Positions 1 to 12,395 of a DNA stretch of 64,000 bases are shown here, piece after piece. The DNA is taken from assembly GCA_963585895.1 (NCBI GenBank), contig OY757921.1, positions 56,113,081-56,177,080 on the forward strand, read 5' to 3'. Each line of letters begins with the position of its first letter. Positions within the stretch are counted from its first letter, which is position 1. The position numbers and the translations under genes are program-made. Under the pieces are notes generated by a model. That model was given only the letters and a program-made list of their open reading frames with translations. It made no database searches and had not been told where the DNA came from. This DNA is from Sepioteuthis lessoniana. Its lineage: Eukaryota > Mollusca > Cephalopoda > Myopsida > Loliginidae.

Positions 1-2274
1 CGCGGCCTGAGGTCGGATTCTAAGCGATCCCAACTATTGTTATACCTCCAGCGTCGCGGCATTGATATTTGTTGTTTACAGGAGACTCAATTCGACTCCA
101 ACTTCTATGAGGGTATTCTGGCGAGGGACTATTTGTCCTTCTCAGCATGCTTTGATAGTCGTTCTAGAGGTGTCACCTGGCTGGTAAGTAGACGTTTGGA
201 CGCTTCGTGTGCTCTTGTTCTTTCAGATCCGGCAGGCAGACTTTGTGTTCTGGACGTTACCATAAAGGGTAAGGTGTTTCGATTGATTGGGGTTTATGGA
301 CCCAATGCTACCAGTGAGCTTCCTGCCTTTTTCCGGCGCATCGAGCCGTACGTCGTGCCATCAAAGCGGGTAATTTTAGTGGGTGATTGGAACGCCGTCC
401 TTGATCCCAACTTAGATAGAGGGGCTACTAGTGCGGGTACTAACCCCTTGGATGCCAGATATTTTCGTGAGTTTGTCCAGCGGTTAGATCTGGTGGACAA
501 ATTTCGCCAAAGGCATCCAAATAAGATAGTTTGGACTTGGACCGGTAGGGGCGCCTCGGCCCAGCTGTATAGCTATTTGGAACGAGTGTTAGTTAAGCGA
601 GTTGACTTAGACTATTTAGGTGGTCCAAGTTTTGAGCCGTTTAAAAATTCCGACCACAAATTTTTATGTGTGTCGATTAAGTTAGATAAGGCTAGACGTA
701 GGATGTCTGGTTACTGGAAGTTCAACCTTTCCCTTTTGGCGGAGGCTGACTTCCGGAACCAGCTAGAACTAACGATAAAGCGGGAATTGACGGGGGCTAT
801 TATGGGTAATAGGTGGTGGGCTAACCTTAAGGATAGCATTAGATCCTTTGCTGCCGACTATAGTAGGAGACTCAAGTCAGCTAGGGCAACGGAGCAAAGG
901 TCGATTAAGGATAAGCTAGATAGGGCCGTGTTGGCGGGAGATAGTGGGCAAGTTAACGTAGCTAAGGCCGAGCTGCCCTCCTTGCAAATTAAGGAGTACC
1001 AAGCTCTGGTAGTTAGGGCTAGGTTAAAAAGAATGTCCTGCGAGGTGACGAATATGGCCCAGGAACTACGGGCCGAGGAACTCAGTCATGCTACAGATCG
1101 GCACATCGCCAGTGTCACATCGCCGGAGGGGCACCGTCGAACTACAAACGAAGCCATCTGTGGTGAGTTCCGGCAGTACTTCTTGAAGCTTTTCACTAGG
1201 GAGCCCGGACTGAGTTCTGCTCAGTTCAACACCTATCTTGCCGACTTCCCTCGCCTTTCGGCGACTGAAGCGGCTGGGTGTGAGGGGCGCATAAAGGAGG
1301 AGGAGATTCGGGATGCACTGAAGTCGGTCGGGCTGGATAAGTCCCCCGGAATTGATGGTCTGCCCTATGAAGTGTACTTGAGGTTGTCGCACATGTTTGT
1401 CCCCTTGCTGGCAACTACCTATAACAACTGGATGAGGCAGGGTACTATACCCAGACGCTTCACCAGGGGTATAGTGAAGTTGCTTCGTAAGAACAAACAT
1501 GGTGGGGATGGGATAAGTAACTTTCGCCCTTTAACGATGTTAAACACGGACTTAAAGATTTTGGCGAAGATCTTGGCAAACCGCTTGCAGACTGTCCTGC
1601 CTAGTCTGATTTGCCCCGAGCAGACTTGTGCTGTGAAGGGTAGGACTATCCAGGACAGTCTTCATCTGGTCCGCACGATCGTAGAAAAAGTCGACGGAAA
1701 TGCCGCGCTGATCAATTTAGATCAGTCCAAGGCCTTTGATAGGGTTGACCATGCTTTTCTGGAGGCTGTCTTGTCTTCGGCTGGCTTCGGGGTTCATTTT
1801 CGCACCTGGATACGTCTCCTTTATGCGTCCCCCGGAGTCATGGTGGAGGTGAATGGGGTAAGGTCGGAGCCCTTCACTCTGACTCGATCGATTCGTCAGG
1901 GTTGCCCGTCATCGCCCATGTTGTATATCCTGGCGTTAGAACCTTTTCTACGCAGGATAAAGGCGAACCCGGTCCTACGCGGCCTCACGTTACCTGGCGC
2001 CAGTGAGGTGGCCAGGTACACTGCATACGCTGACGACGTCAGCGTGCTTGTAACGAGCAGTGCCGAGGTGGAGGAGGTGAGCAAAGAAATCGGAAGGTAC
2101 GAAGCTGTAACAGGGGCCAAGATTAACCGCGAAAAGTCTGTCGGCTTGCGGTTGGGCTCGTGGAAAGGCTGTGCTCTTCCCGGCCCCTTCATTTGGAAAG
2201 ACGGTCCGTGCAAGATACTCAGCCTGATCTTCAATTGGAGAAAAATTGGTCAGAAGTACTGGATAAGGTCGTAG
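1..2274 (+). pseudogene. LINE ORF2, endonuclease and reverse transcriptase part (Tx1-like)
   Basis: The frame is open from base 1 and the first in-window Met is at 37. Counted from that Met, the AP-like endonuclease fills about residues 1-215: the QET catalytic motif is near 15-17, GDWN at 116-119 and SDH at 205-207. The usual S-x-LDR segment reads SYLER here, a conservative D-to-E change. The reverse transcriptase covers about 420-720, with a FRPLTML segment, an RQGCPSSP motif and the catalytic YADD at 664-667. The protein would nick target DNA and prime reverse transcription from the nick. The frame ends prematurely at 2,274. The protein continues in another frame from about 2,220, so a small indel near 2,215-2,230 splits an otherwise intact ORF. 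Confidence 0.85.
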
Positions 2275-3416
2275 CCGCAACTGAGTTGTGGCTGCGTAGA
2301 AGGCTTTCCTTTAAGGGTCGGGCAGAGGTGTGCAGTTCGCACATCTACTCCCTAGCCGTATACCGACTTTCAGTGCTTCCTATCCCGGCCACCATCCTAT
2401 TCAAGCTGGAAAGGATTCTCTTCCAGTTTCTCTGGGCTAAGAGACATCCTTTGGTGCGACGGGAGATCTGTTACCTTCACCCTTCTGAAGGCGGTCTAGG
2501 AGTACCTAACGTCGAGGTACGGCGCCATACTTTGCGTCTTACTTTCCTAGACCGGATGTGTTCACGGGACACAGCGACGGGAAGCGTCTGGAAAGAAGAC
2601 GCTAGACAATCTTTCCCGTCGCTAAGAAGTGTGCATTTTGCAGATGGGGAGGCCCATTGGTTGCCCAGATGCGAATGCCCCTTCTATCGCGAGTGCCGGC
2701 ATGCTTTGAAAGTTCTCTCTCGGCTGCAGACAGGTCTCTCTGACAGCCGGCCGTTGTCGAGTAGGGCATTATATCGATGTTTAGTGAAGGGGTCCGCTAG
2801 CGATGGTCTGATTGGCGAGCTTGGTGTGACGGAGGCGGAGGGTCGCTTACTGTGGCCTTGGGCCCCCAGGATGTGGTGCCTCAATAATGACGAGGCTTCC
2901 CTCACCTGGCTGGTCATTCGGAATGCCCTCTGGGTCGGCAAGAAATTGTTTGCAGCGCAACAGGTCATTTCGCCTGAGTGCGGCCGGTGCGGTGATTTGG
3001 AGGAGACTATTAGTCACACCTTTTTTCATTGCCCGGTCGTACGGCCGCTGTGCAAGCTTCTTGAAGGCTACATGGTCCGCATCCTCAATGGAAAGTTTTT
3101 TGTCCTGGAAGCCAGTTCTGTGTGCAGCAATGTGGTGCCGAGGTTGAACAGACAGGAACATTATGTGTTTCTCTGCTTACTCGGCGTTATGCGTGTCGTG
3201 ATTTGGACGACGAGAAAGAAGGAACTCCGTGAGGATGAGTCTTTTTCTTCTCAGACCCTGGTGGCATTTTTTAAACACCAAATCAAAGTCAAAATCCGGT
3301 CTGAGAGAAAGAGACTCTCTTCACTGGAGTTTGGCGAAAGGTGGGTGACTGTTGCGCGCTTGTGTCGCGTGGTAGGAGCCAACCTTATTTTCACCTTGGA
3401 CATCCCAGGGACCTAA
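2220..3416 (+). pseudogene. LINE ORF2, C-terminal part after the frameshift
   Basis: This frame carries the thumb and C-terminal region that follows the reverse transcriptase in Tx1/L1-type ORF2 proteins: a stretch on expected grounds matching the YRLSVLP-type helical segment, then a C-x2-C-x8-H-x4-C motif starting near 2,979, a putative nucleic-acid-binding zinc knuckle. The stop TAA is at 3,414-3,416. A Met at 2,160 lies in the same frame but overlaps the end of the previous frame, so it is not taken as a real start. Together with the 1-2,274 frame it forms one ORF2 split by one indel. Confidence 0.8.
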
Positions 3417-4149
3417 GAATTTTGCGTTACCGGAAGGACGTGACCACCCAGCCCAGGTAAGTTAGACATTTTTTAGGCCATTTTGATTTAGTTTGTTCCT
3501 AATTTAGTTAACTTAGCTAGAGTATGCAAGGTCATTGGGCCCCCTTTTTTTGTCCCCTTCTTTTGTTTTGCTCTCCCTTCCCTTCCCCTCTGTTAGGTGA
3601 CACGAATTGGAGTTCTCCAGGAGTGCGATGGAGGGCTTATGTTTATTCATATTTATTGTTTACTTATATTTTTTTTACCATTTATTTATCCTATTTGTTT
3701 ATTTTCCTCCTTCGACACTATTTTCGACTGGTTAACACCTCTTTCTGCCATGTTTTAGTACGTGGGGGGGACCCCATGCTAACCATCATAATGTATATAT
3801 GTTTTGTTCACTTTCGTTTTTAGGGGAATTGTTTGTAAATAAAGATGTACATAGCGTTCGTTAAGTTTTTTAAATTGTTCCCCTCCCCCTCACTCTGTAA
3901 ATATGGGATTAAGTTTAGATCTTCACGGAGTATTAATGATGTTTTGGTGATTGTTGTTTTTGGTGAATGCAGTTTGACAGTGATACGTTTAATTGAGGTA
4001 TTTTGGTGTTTTTTAATTTGGAGATATGTATTGGTCAGTGAATGAGTCTAGTTATGTTAGAGATTAGGATAGTTTAGACCAGCCTTCCCCCCCCCATTTT
4101 TAGGCCTTGTGCCAAATTTGATTCATTCAATAAATACTTTTTCCTTTAA

Positions 4150-5690
4150 TGGGCTGAAGGTGGATTATTGAAACAGCGGTGAGTATTTTTCTTTTCTTTT
4201 CTTTTCATTGTATCAAATCACTGACCTGCACGCCAGACACAAACGAACCCTCTTTTGTCGAGAGCTGCTGTTAGTCCCACTTTCATGTCCACACACTGGA
4301 AAAGACTAAGATAAGCGGTTCTAGACTTTATGGATAATAAAATTGAATTGAACATTCCTTAAGCTAAAGGCAAGAAAAACGAATTTCAAAGTACATCTTG
4401 ATAGAACGCCCAACTTAACGAGAATAACAAAAAACATTTATTCTCTTATCTTTAGAGTGTTGAAGGATCTAAAATTTTGTATTTTAAATATTCATGTTTC
4501 TTATGACTTTTTAAATCGCCATGAACAGTAACTCACCTTGATAACATCTCTAAGGATTCTTGGCGGCACCAATCTCCTCTCTAATAACATATGGTCATTG
4601 TGATTGCATATAAAATAATTCCCTTTTCTGAAATTTCTCAGGGCAATGAAGCTTACTTTGCATCGTTAAGTAACGTATAACATGTTGTACTGAGTTATGA
4701 TAGCTGCAAGGAATTATCTTTGATCTGACTCATTATCGAACTGTCAAGATGGATTACTTTTACAGGGCTCCAAACATCCTGCTATTTTCCTATATCTGAG
4801 GGAGAATTGAATTCATATCTTTCATTAAAGTGGGAAGTGAACGGCGATTTTAACCTCCGTCCTCATAAGAGTTAGATCTTCCGTAGCTCATTTATTATTT
4901 TTTTTAAATTAAAACGTTGATAAGATAGATAGATAGATAGATAGATAATGAATAAAAATTATTTTTGATAAAATTAGAAAACTATAAATTTAAAAAAAAA
5001 TAAAGAAAGAAAACCCTTAATTTCTATTTCATAATGATATTTTAATAAACATTTTTAATACCGTTTATCACGGTTTTTATCGTTAAACTTTTTCATCTGG
5101 GAGAAATTTGGATAATTTTTAGGATTAGAAGTGTGATCTAAAGGAGCTGATTTGTATAGAAACATCTAAAAACAACCGTGAAACATGTGCTTATTCATGG
5201 AATATGTTTTCTGATAAAACATTAAAAGAGCTGTACGTCTGTTCAATATATTAAACTAATCGACAAAAAACGAACAAATATGACAACCGATAAAAAAGTA
5301 TCTTTTTTCTGAAGTCATAAGGCAAAAAGTTTACGCTATAACCAGACGTGATCGAAATAGTCATCTTTACTTCAGCGATTATTATTATTATTATCATTAT
5401 TATTATAACTGAGCAAAAAAAATTGGTTCTTTAAAAAAATCATATTTTCCTTGGAAATCTGATAGCCTTACAATCATACTTTCTAAATCCCATTTGGCGT
5501 TCAGTATGCTCGTGTTTGTCTACAAATCACGCGAACATAAATTGTGTTTCCAACCGCATAACAAAAATGAAAACCGAATACTAACAAGATACAAGTTTAT
5601 CTCATTTCTTTTCATATGGTTAATCTGTATTATTCAGCGAGCCGATCATGTATCCTTCAATTAGTGGCCATTTAACAAACACTAAGATGA
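4150..5690. other. AT-rich DNA without a recognisable gene
   Basis: A C/T-rich stretch near 4,190-4,210, a GATA tetranucleotide run at about 4,922-4,948 and an ATT run near 5,379-5,405 are the only structures seen. No long open frame or known domain was found. Confidence 0.6.
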
Positions 5691-5699
5691 TTATCAGCC

Positions 5700-5772
5700 T
5701 CCCATTACAAGGATGGCTTCGGCATTAAATAACCCACGAAGGTTGATATGCCATTAAACAACAAAACCGAAT
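5700..5772 (+). repeat. SINE-B 3' tail fragment
   Basis: The segment reads GGCATTAAATAACCCACGAA followed by GGTTGATATGCCATTAAAC, the 3' tail shared by the SINE-B copies at 9.7, 11.9 and 43.2 kb. The tRNA-like head is missing. Confidence 0.6.
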
Positions 5773-6909
5773 CTGAAAGAGACTCGGTTCTTCTTTTGGC
5801 GCAAAATTTTAACTTGCATGTAATTGGAATTATGGGATATTCTGTTTCATTTCATTTTCTTATTTTCTTATTCGTTTTATTCTTTATTTAAACTTTATTG
5901 ATTTATTAACTCCACAATATAATGTATCATTTTAATTATCATTATGATTAAGTATTTTGCCTCGAGTTTAACTTTATCATTGCTGTATCTATTTTACTTA
6001 AAGTCAGACTTTTACTCTTCGTGAAGTACATTTGAATGAGCAGATCATTTCCAATGAACAACTGTACACGGCACAACAAAGAAACATGTTTACAACATTT
6101 GAAGATATACAATAAAATCAACTAGTAAAATCTAAGAAACATTTCCAATAGCAAAATTATTTAAACAAAGTATATTTTATAGCTACATTTTCTCATATCT
6201 TTTTTTAAGTGAATGATTTTTGTACATAAAAATCGGTTTAGATATTATTTTGCTTATAATTATATATTCAAGAAAATAAAAATATCTTGAAGGAAACGAT
6301 TTAATAGAATATATGCATTAATAAACAATTTATTCGTGAGAGGCCTTAAATTCTAAACGGAAAATGGAAGTAAAATAACAATAAATACTGAACATAGTGT
6401 GATATTCAGGGTCCTGTACCAGAGAATAACTCAGCAAATTAGATTGAAATCAAGTTTTTCCTGATCTTACATAAAAATCATTAATTTTCGAGTCGTAGAA
6501 AAAAGATGGTGGAAAAAGACTCGTTAACATTGAAGGCTATGGGAAATGTAATTATAATCAAGAGATTTGAGGAGTTCAAAGGAAAATAAAGATCATTAAA
6601 ATTAGATGTCGCTGTAGAATTGACAAAAGAAAAAATAAAAGATTAGAAAATCAAACGGAAACTTTAGAAAATCAAACAAGATCAATCACCGATGATCGGA
6701 AAATAGCCGCGAAGAAAACACCCGAAAAGAGAAACCAAATCCTTATTAATGATGATGTAGAACAATTTTTATTACAAACAACTATAAGAAGAGTCCCTAC
6801 AGTTTAGCAAAAACAAATAAAGATTCTTTGTTTATATAGACATTATATTATATATTTGAGGAAGTATGCATAATGTATACGTTTATACATATCTAATTTT
6901 CTTTTATCA

Positions 6910-6940
<31 letters not shown>

Positions 6941-7210
6941 TATATATTTACCAGATATTTTCCAATGACAAAATAGGATAATAAAACAGGATGAAAAGTT
7001 GTTACGTTACCTACCACCAAATGACCTAGTATTCAACACATCTCAATACCAGCTCGCATGAGGATCATTAACGTAAAACTCTGAGTCGTGAGTTTTATCC
7101 TGTTTTGTTATTACTCTATATGATACATGAAAAATTTTGTGATATTGCTCTGTAGTTTTATACATAGAGCACAGTAAAGATTTTACTGATTAAAAACGTT
7201 TTTAGCGGTA
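5773..7210. other. AT-rich DNA, no gene seen
   Basis: Mostly A+T with a (TA)n run near 6,917-6,950. A short inverted pair of ATAATAAAACAGGAT-type sequence lies near 6,979 and 7,097. No coding signal. Confidence 0.5.
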
Positions 7211-7214
7211 AGTT

Positions 7215-7400
7215 TAATCATTGTAAAGTAAGTTTAAGTTAGTGACCTTTGTCGAGGGTGAACCGAAGGCTCCCTTTTTAATAGCTACTACACCGAGGTG
7301 TAGGGGAGGGCGCTATTTCATTCCCTGGATTTCTCCACTTTACCCTTGATCCTTACCTAATAATCCTATGTGTTAAGCAAGGCAGAATCAAGTACCATTT
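7215..7400 (-). repeat. SINE-C, minus-oriented, 3' portion
   Basis: The segment containing GGTGTAGGGGAGGGCGC and TTAAGCAAGG matches the copy at 22,185-22,430 over about 180 bp. The 22-kb copy runs on into a tRNA-like head; this one ends before that. The matched core looks like a conserved central or tail domain of an invertebrate SINE family. Confidence 0.6.
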
Positions 7401-7640
7401 TTGAGTCTTTGGTTGTTGTTTGTGTGTGCGGATTATATCTTCTGTCGTTGTATTGTGCTTTTGGTTTGTTTTTTGTTTGTTTATGTTCTTTTTTTTATTC
7501 TTATTTTCCTTTTGTTCGTGTTTTTTTCTTTTCTTTTTCTTTTTCTTTCTCCTTCTCTTTTTGGGGTAGTTTTTTTTTTTTTTTGCCTTGCAGTTTTTTT
7601 GTTCAGAATTTTTCAAGGTTTTTCTTTCTCCTTTTTGTAG
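7400..7640. repeat. Pyrimidine-rich low-complexity tract
   Basis: Dense T with C and G interruptions, including CTTTTT-type runs. Open frames on both strands here are composition artefacts: Phe/Leu/Ser-rich on plus, Lys-rich on minus. Confidence 0.7.
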
Positions 7641-8640
7641 TTTTTGTCATAGTTCTATTAGGAATTGTTGTGTTTTTATGGAGCTGAGTTCCCTAATTTC
7701 TTTAATTAGTCCTTGGTCAATTTCCTGGTATTTGGTTTTATAATGGGTAGTTTTGTCTTCCATTATTTCTGCTTGTGCTTTTAGTTTCATGAGATTAAGG
7801 TGGGCTTTGATTTTTTTTCTGTTCTTCTGTGTCCTGTGGGTTATTTTTTCTTTGAATTTTCTTGGGATGAATATTTCGCCCTTTTTTATGAATTCCTTGT
7901 ATCTTTATAAAAAAAAACGTAAATGGCCAAATCATTATAGATATCTACCACAAACCAACAGACACCCAACAATACCTCCACTTCAAAAGCCACCAAAAAA
8001 AGCATGTAGAATACACACAATAATCACGGATAAAAACCTAAAAAAAAATCGCCTTAAAGAACTACACACAACCCTAAACCAGAGAGGATACCCAACAACA
8101 CTAAGAAACAAAGGATAAGAATTAGCAGAAAAAATACCACAAGGAGAAATAAGGAACCCTTAAAAACACAACAAAAAACACAGAACTATTCATAGAAGTA
8201 ATGAAAAATCTAGAACTAATAAGGACAAAATTAAAGAAATACTAGACGCAAAAAAAAATCATTAAAAGCCAGAGACAACCCAAAAATCTTAAAAGAATAC
8301 TCACCTTTTCTACATTCGGAGAAAACACAACACAAGCGGTTACCGAATGCAATAATAAACGATGCAAAATATGTGATATAATTACAGAAGGAAAATCCTA
8401 TACCTTTAAAAACCCGAAAACAAAATTCAAAATAAAGACTTAGACTGCAACTCAAAAAACGTAGTCTACATAAGTGAATGTTGCAAATACAAAGAAATAT
8501 ACAAAGAGTCAACTCAGGCCTTAAATACAAGGACATCACTTGACAGGAGTAATATCAAAATAGAAGAAAACAGAAAATTAAATGTATCGAAACACCTATA
8601 CCATGAAGTCGAGGTAAATTTTAAATAATGCCAATATATC
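7640..8640 (+). mobile_element. Penelope-like retroelement remnant
   Basis: From about 7,930 the plus strand encodes DIYHKPTDTQQYLHF, a segment typical of Penelope-like reverse transcriptases. After about 500 bp of decayed matching sequence, a Cys-rich stretch (RCKICD) leads to a C-terminal piece with NVVYISEC-like and RSNIKIEENRKL text, as in the GIY-YIG endonuclease region of these elements. The preceding 7,640-7,915 reads more sensibly on the minus strand, as a basic helical segment (IPRKFKEK) that could be the N-terminal part of the same element, which would make the structure inverted at about 7,916. The copy is old and heavily broken. Family assignment is from memory of the motifs. Confidence 0.55.
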
Positions 8641-8838
8641 AAATGAACTACTGCACGCTACTTCAAATAAAGGAAAAGAATCTTATATATAAATTTAAAC
8701 CAAAGTTGAATAAAACATGGATCGTATACACACACACGCACACACATATATATATACAAAAAAATCTTAAGACACACATTCACACTTATAGAGAGAAAAA
8801 ATAACTGTTAGTGAGACCCGAAACCACTCCAACACACA

Positions 8839-8872
<34 letters not shown>

Positions 8873-9189
8873 ACGTATCAAATATCAAAAGTAGAATGAG
8901 GGGTAAAGTAGGCTAAGAGAACACTCTAAGAAAAAAAAGTACCGACGTTCATAAAAAAGACCATAACCAACTGAAAACCATTCAAACGACAAACGAGTGA
9001 GTTTAAGTCTCATTGAATACCCCATTAACTAGGCCTTGTGCCATACATGTTCTCTGACGAAAACATCAAGCTGAAAACATGCACGAATGTAAGAACAAAA
9101 TGAATAAATAAATCCTAAAAAATACAAATTTCTTCGTATACTCACTTTGAAATATTCTTATTCTCTCTTTGGACCAATAACAAAAAATT

Positions 9190-9241
<52 letters not shown>

Positions 9242-9590
9242 CACTCATTTAATTACCCCTACATACATATGTATGTACGTAAGGAACCACAAAAACGTGT
9301 ATATTTTAAAAGTTAATTATTGTAATGTAAAACTTATCATTGTTAATTGATATGACGCCATTTATCCTTTGAAATGAATAAAGTCCAGAGTCTTCTTACA
9401 GAAAAACTAAATCCCTACGTTCCGTCAGTTTCATGGGGTTTTTATTCGGGTTAAGTGCAATTTCCTGTTATATAAACTCAGCAAATTTTCTTTAAAATTT
9501 CAGAAAAACTATAAAGTTGAATAGAAAAATTAGGAATCATATAATGAAAATTTGTCCTCATTTGATAAGTAAAAAGTTGTTATTGCCCAT
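8641..9590. repeat. AT-rich DNA with dinucleotide microsatellites
   Basis: (CA)n lies at about 8,833-8,872 and (AT)n followed by (GT)n at about 9,187-9,238. The (GT)n tract generates the spurious Val/Cys-rich frame seen here. A short AGGCCTTGTGCCA motif at 9,032 resembles the Tx1-like 3' end at 4,100. Confidence 0.65.
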
Positions 9591-9591
9591 G

Positions 9592-9648
9592 AATGTGGCC
9601 AGAATTATGAATGTGATCAGAATTATGAATCTGGCCAGAATTATGAAA
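9592..9648 (+). repeat. 18-bp tandem repeat, about 3 copies
   Basis: The unit GGCCAGAATTATGAAT(C/G)T repeats three times with a GGCC-to-GATC change in one copy. Confidence 0.75.
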
Positions 9649-9661
9649 TGATTCCAAAAAC

Positions 9662-9900
9662 TATAGGGAATGTCCTCGCGGCATAGTTGTTAACGTCCTG
9701 GATTGCGACATCATAGAAAGTGAGTTCGAGCTCCAGTCGCGCATTTACGTTCATTTTTGGACAAATGCCCCCTAGGAAAGATATGAATCCTCTTATCCCC
9801 CGAGCGATGAGTTAAATACTGTTTTTATACAACCATGGATTTGGTATTTGATTAACTCCGAAGGTTGATATGTCATCAAACAAAAGAACGAAACCAAAAT
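9662..9900 (+). repeat. SINE-B, full-length but diverged
   Basis: The head reads TGTCCTCGCGGCATAGTTG, a tRNA-like box A region. AGTTCGAGCTCC matches Pol III box B. The body with ATATGAATCCTCTTATCCCC and the tail GGTTGATATGTCATCAAAC match the other copies. tRNA-derived SINEs are transcribed by Pol III and moved by a partner LINE. Confidence 0.75.
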
Positions 9901-9910
9901 TAAAAAAATC

Positions 9911-9914
<4 letters not shown>

Positions 9915-9954
<40 letters not shown>

Positions 9955-10670
9955 AAATGTTGCTAGGACCAACCGACATTATATTATTAATGATAAAACG
10001 TCGGTTCGGCAAACCTTCTTTTGTCAGAACTATCCTGAAGATCTGTTAGGTCAAATTTGGGTAGATAGTTTCCAGCTCTTTTTGGCATTCTAGTTTTGCT
10101 CTACTTACTGTATTGAGCACTTTTACGTATTAGTTTAGGTAATTTTGTCGGTGTTTTTTTTTTCTCTTGGTTAGGCATTGCGATGCTGATTGATTATTTT
10201 CGAACAATACAGATGTTTTTATCTTTTTTTTTTAATATTCTTTCCAAATATTGGTTTGTAATGTGTATTTTTTAGTTACAAATTGCATCACCTGTTTTTT
10301 TCACGCCGCCAGAATTATAGAAACAGTAATAAAAATAAATATTGCTAACTATATATATATATATAGTTTGCTATATTTGTAAATAATGAGTGTTCAATGT
10401 CGATAATAGAGCATGTAAATCTAAAGATAGCGTAGATGAGAAACTGACTATCAACAAGCACCGTTGACTCTATTGCCTATGCAATCTTTAGCATTTTATT
10501 TCTAACTTTATGAAGACTAGTGCAAGCCTCAGTTTTATTCGTTGTATTTTATTGTATGCTTTCTTAGAAAGTCCTCATCTTCTTGGTCAAGTAGGAAAAA
10601 GTCAGTTATGTTAGGCTATTTGAATTTATTTAAACTGTTAAGTTCACTTAAAAATCATATATGATATATG
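9915..10670. other. (AT)n tract and AT-rich DNA
   Basis: (AT)n occupies about 9,916-9,951. A segment at about 10,085-10,150 (with TTGAGCACTTTTACG) resembles the flank of the palindrome at 49,081-49,130 and may be an old LINE 3' end. No gene seen. Confidence 0.45.
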
Positions 10671-10671
10671 T

Positions 10672-10740
10672 ATAAGGATTTGGCATTAAATAACCATCAA
10701 GAGTTAATATACCATAAGACCAAATGACCTAACCTAAACT
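10672..10740 (+). repeat. SINE-B 3' tail fragment
   Basis: GGATTTGGCATTAAATAACC and the following AGTTAATATACCATAAGACC match the SINE-B tail; the head is absent. Confidence 0.55.
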
Positions 10741-11313
10741 AATCTTAAATAAAAAAGACAATTTGATGAAAGCTTGATTATACGAAAATATTTCAACCAA
10801 ATTAGTAAAAAACTTTCAACAGTTTCAGAGACAAAGTCAATATTTAATTACTTTCTTTCTGATGAATGTCGACACCAAAGGCTCAGTTAGAGGTCACGTC
10901 AGACAAGTTTCAAACAAATGCATCTTTGGCTCTGTTCATGCATGTGTGTGCATCTCTGACTATCGGTTATGAGAAAGAGATGCCTAGGTTGAAGAAGGAA
11001 TTACGATCCTCGCGTCATCGTGGCGTCCTATGTGTGTTTATATTCGAATAAATGTGTCTACGTAAGACTTTTAATTTGCTTTTTTAATATGCTTACATAA
11101 ATAAACTAATAAATCCATACCCTAATGATGAAAAGAAAAATCAGATTCAGAGTTATTTATCTTTTAACATAATCTCCATCCTTGTCAATGCACTTAACCA
11201 AACCCTTCTTCATTAATCCTACAAAGTGAACATTATACGGCGGAAATAGCAGATCAAGATTCAAGTAATGAGTGGATCAGATTACGCACTTACTGATGGA
11301 ACATCACACACAC

Positions 11314-11372
<59 letters not shown>

Positions 11373-11571
11373 TGAGAGAAATAGAGAGAAGGAAGGAAAG
11401 AGAGATCTAAGAATAGCATTGACATAGCTCTGATGATTGCATGGACGAATAAATGAGTTATTAAACACCATTGATTCTGTGTCTACATTATCATAACTTA
11501 TATCTACATATGCTCTGTCACCGATATTGAGCATTTTCTTTATAAATATAGCAAACCACATAACTATATAT

Positions 11572-11612
<41 letters not shown>

Positions 11613-11845
11613 CGGGAAAAGAGGGAAATACACACACACTCATATCTACATTTTTACTTTAATATTCCAATAGCCTAATAATGAAAAAAATCGAATTTTC
11701 AACATAATTTTCTTTGTCAATGCACTTAATCAAATGCTTTAGTTATAGAACTAGAAAATTATACAGTGAAAATTTAAGATCAACTAGTAACTGTGTCAGG
11801 TTACAGATTTATTAATCTAACTTTGCATGCGTACATTAACAAATC
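10741..11845. repeat. AT-rich DNA with TA/GA microsatellites
   Basis: (TA)n-(GA)n composites lie at about 11,311-11,372 and 11,565-11,608. The segments after each, roughly 11,130-11,290 and 11,670-11,820, share wording (TTTGTCAATGCACTTAA), suggesting an old duplicated repeat. No coding region. Confidence 0.5.
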
Positions 11846-11847
11846 AG

Positions 11848-12068
11848 GGGGTGTCCTCGTGGTGTAATGGTTAAAGCGAGTTCGTACTCCAGTCGCGCTA
11901 TTATGTTCACTTTCGGGCAAATACCCTTGGGAAAGGTATGAACCCCCTTATCCTCCCAGCTATGGGTTAAATAGTACCACTACTTTTCTTCTTGGAGATT
12001 AGCTTTGGTATTAAATAACCTACAAAGGTTGATATGCCATTAAAACAAAGAAACCAAACCATACCAAA
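11848..12068 (+). repeat. SINE-B, full-length
   Basis: Begins GTGTCCTCGTGGTGTAATGG (box A type), has an AGTTCG-type box B-like segment, a middle with GGGAAAGGTATGAACCCC, and ends GGTTGATATGCCATTAAAAC with a short A/C-rich tail. It is the clearest copy of the family in the window. Overall design resembles the tRNA-derived SINEs described from octopus, but I cannot assign a named family. Confidence 0.8.
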
Positions 12069-12127
12069 CCATTAACAAATCATGCTGATGATGAATAAAA
12101 AACGGCAAGTTTGTATGTATTTACCCA

Positions 12128-12395
12128 CCCCATAACGAGCAGGATGTGACACAAGGTCAATTTGTAAAACGGAGTACAGATGGTTTGAAATCTGTGTTTG
12201 CCTTCTTCTTGCCACACCAAATTTAAAGAGCCCAGTTTGCCCAACTATTAACTCATAGCAGAAGGAGATATGGATTCATCCTTACCCAAGCTCCTTAGTG
12301 CCAAATAAAACGTAAACTGCCTCGTCCAGGATTTGAACTTGGGCCAACCGTTGTGTTAAGTGCGGTAAACAATTTTGGTACAAGACCAACTTTCA
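12128..12395 (-). repeat. SINE-A, diverged copy
   Basis: The minus strand reads as a diverged SINE-A. GTCCAGGATTTGAACTTGG is the box B region in reverse, and ACGAGCAGGATGTGACACA matches the tail of the copies at 25.1, 43.5 and 61.6 kb. It is visibly older than those three. Confidence 0.65.

Larger units (their letters stand above)
1..4140 (+). mobile_element. Tx1-like LINE (L1 superclade), 3' two-thirds, with 3' UTR
   Basis: The window opens inside an ORF2-type polyprotein with an APE-type endonuclease, a reverse transcriptase and a C-terminal Cys/His motif, in the usual L1/Tx1 order. The 5' end lies outside the window. Coding sequence ends at 3,416. About 700 bp of T-rich 3' UTR follows, with AATAAA-like signals near 3,838 and 4,129, so I place the 3' end near 4,140. 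The coding part is much more GC-rich than the flanking DNA and has only one visible frameshift, so it is a young insertion. Assignment to Tx1 rather than another L1-superclade lineage rests on overall protein resemblance and should be confirmed by phylogeny. Confidence 0.8.
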
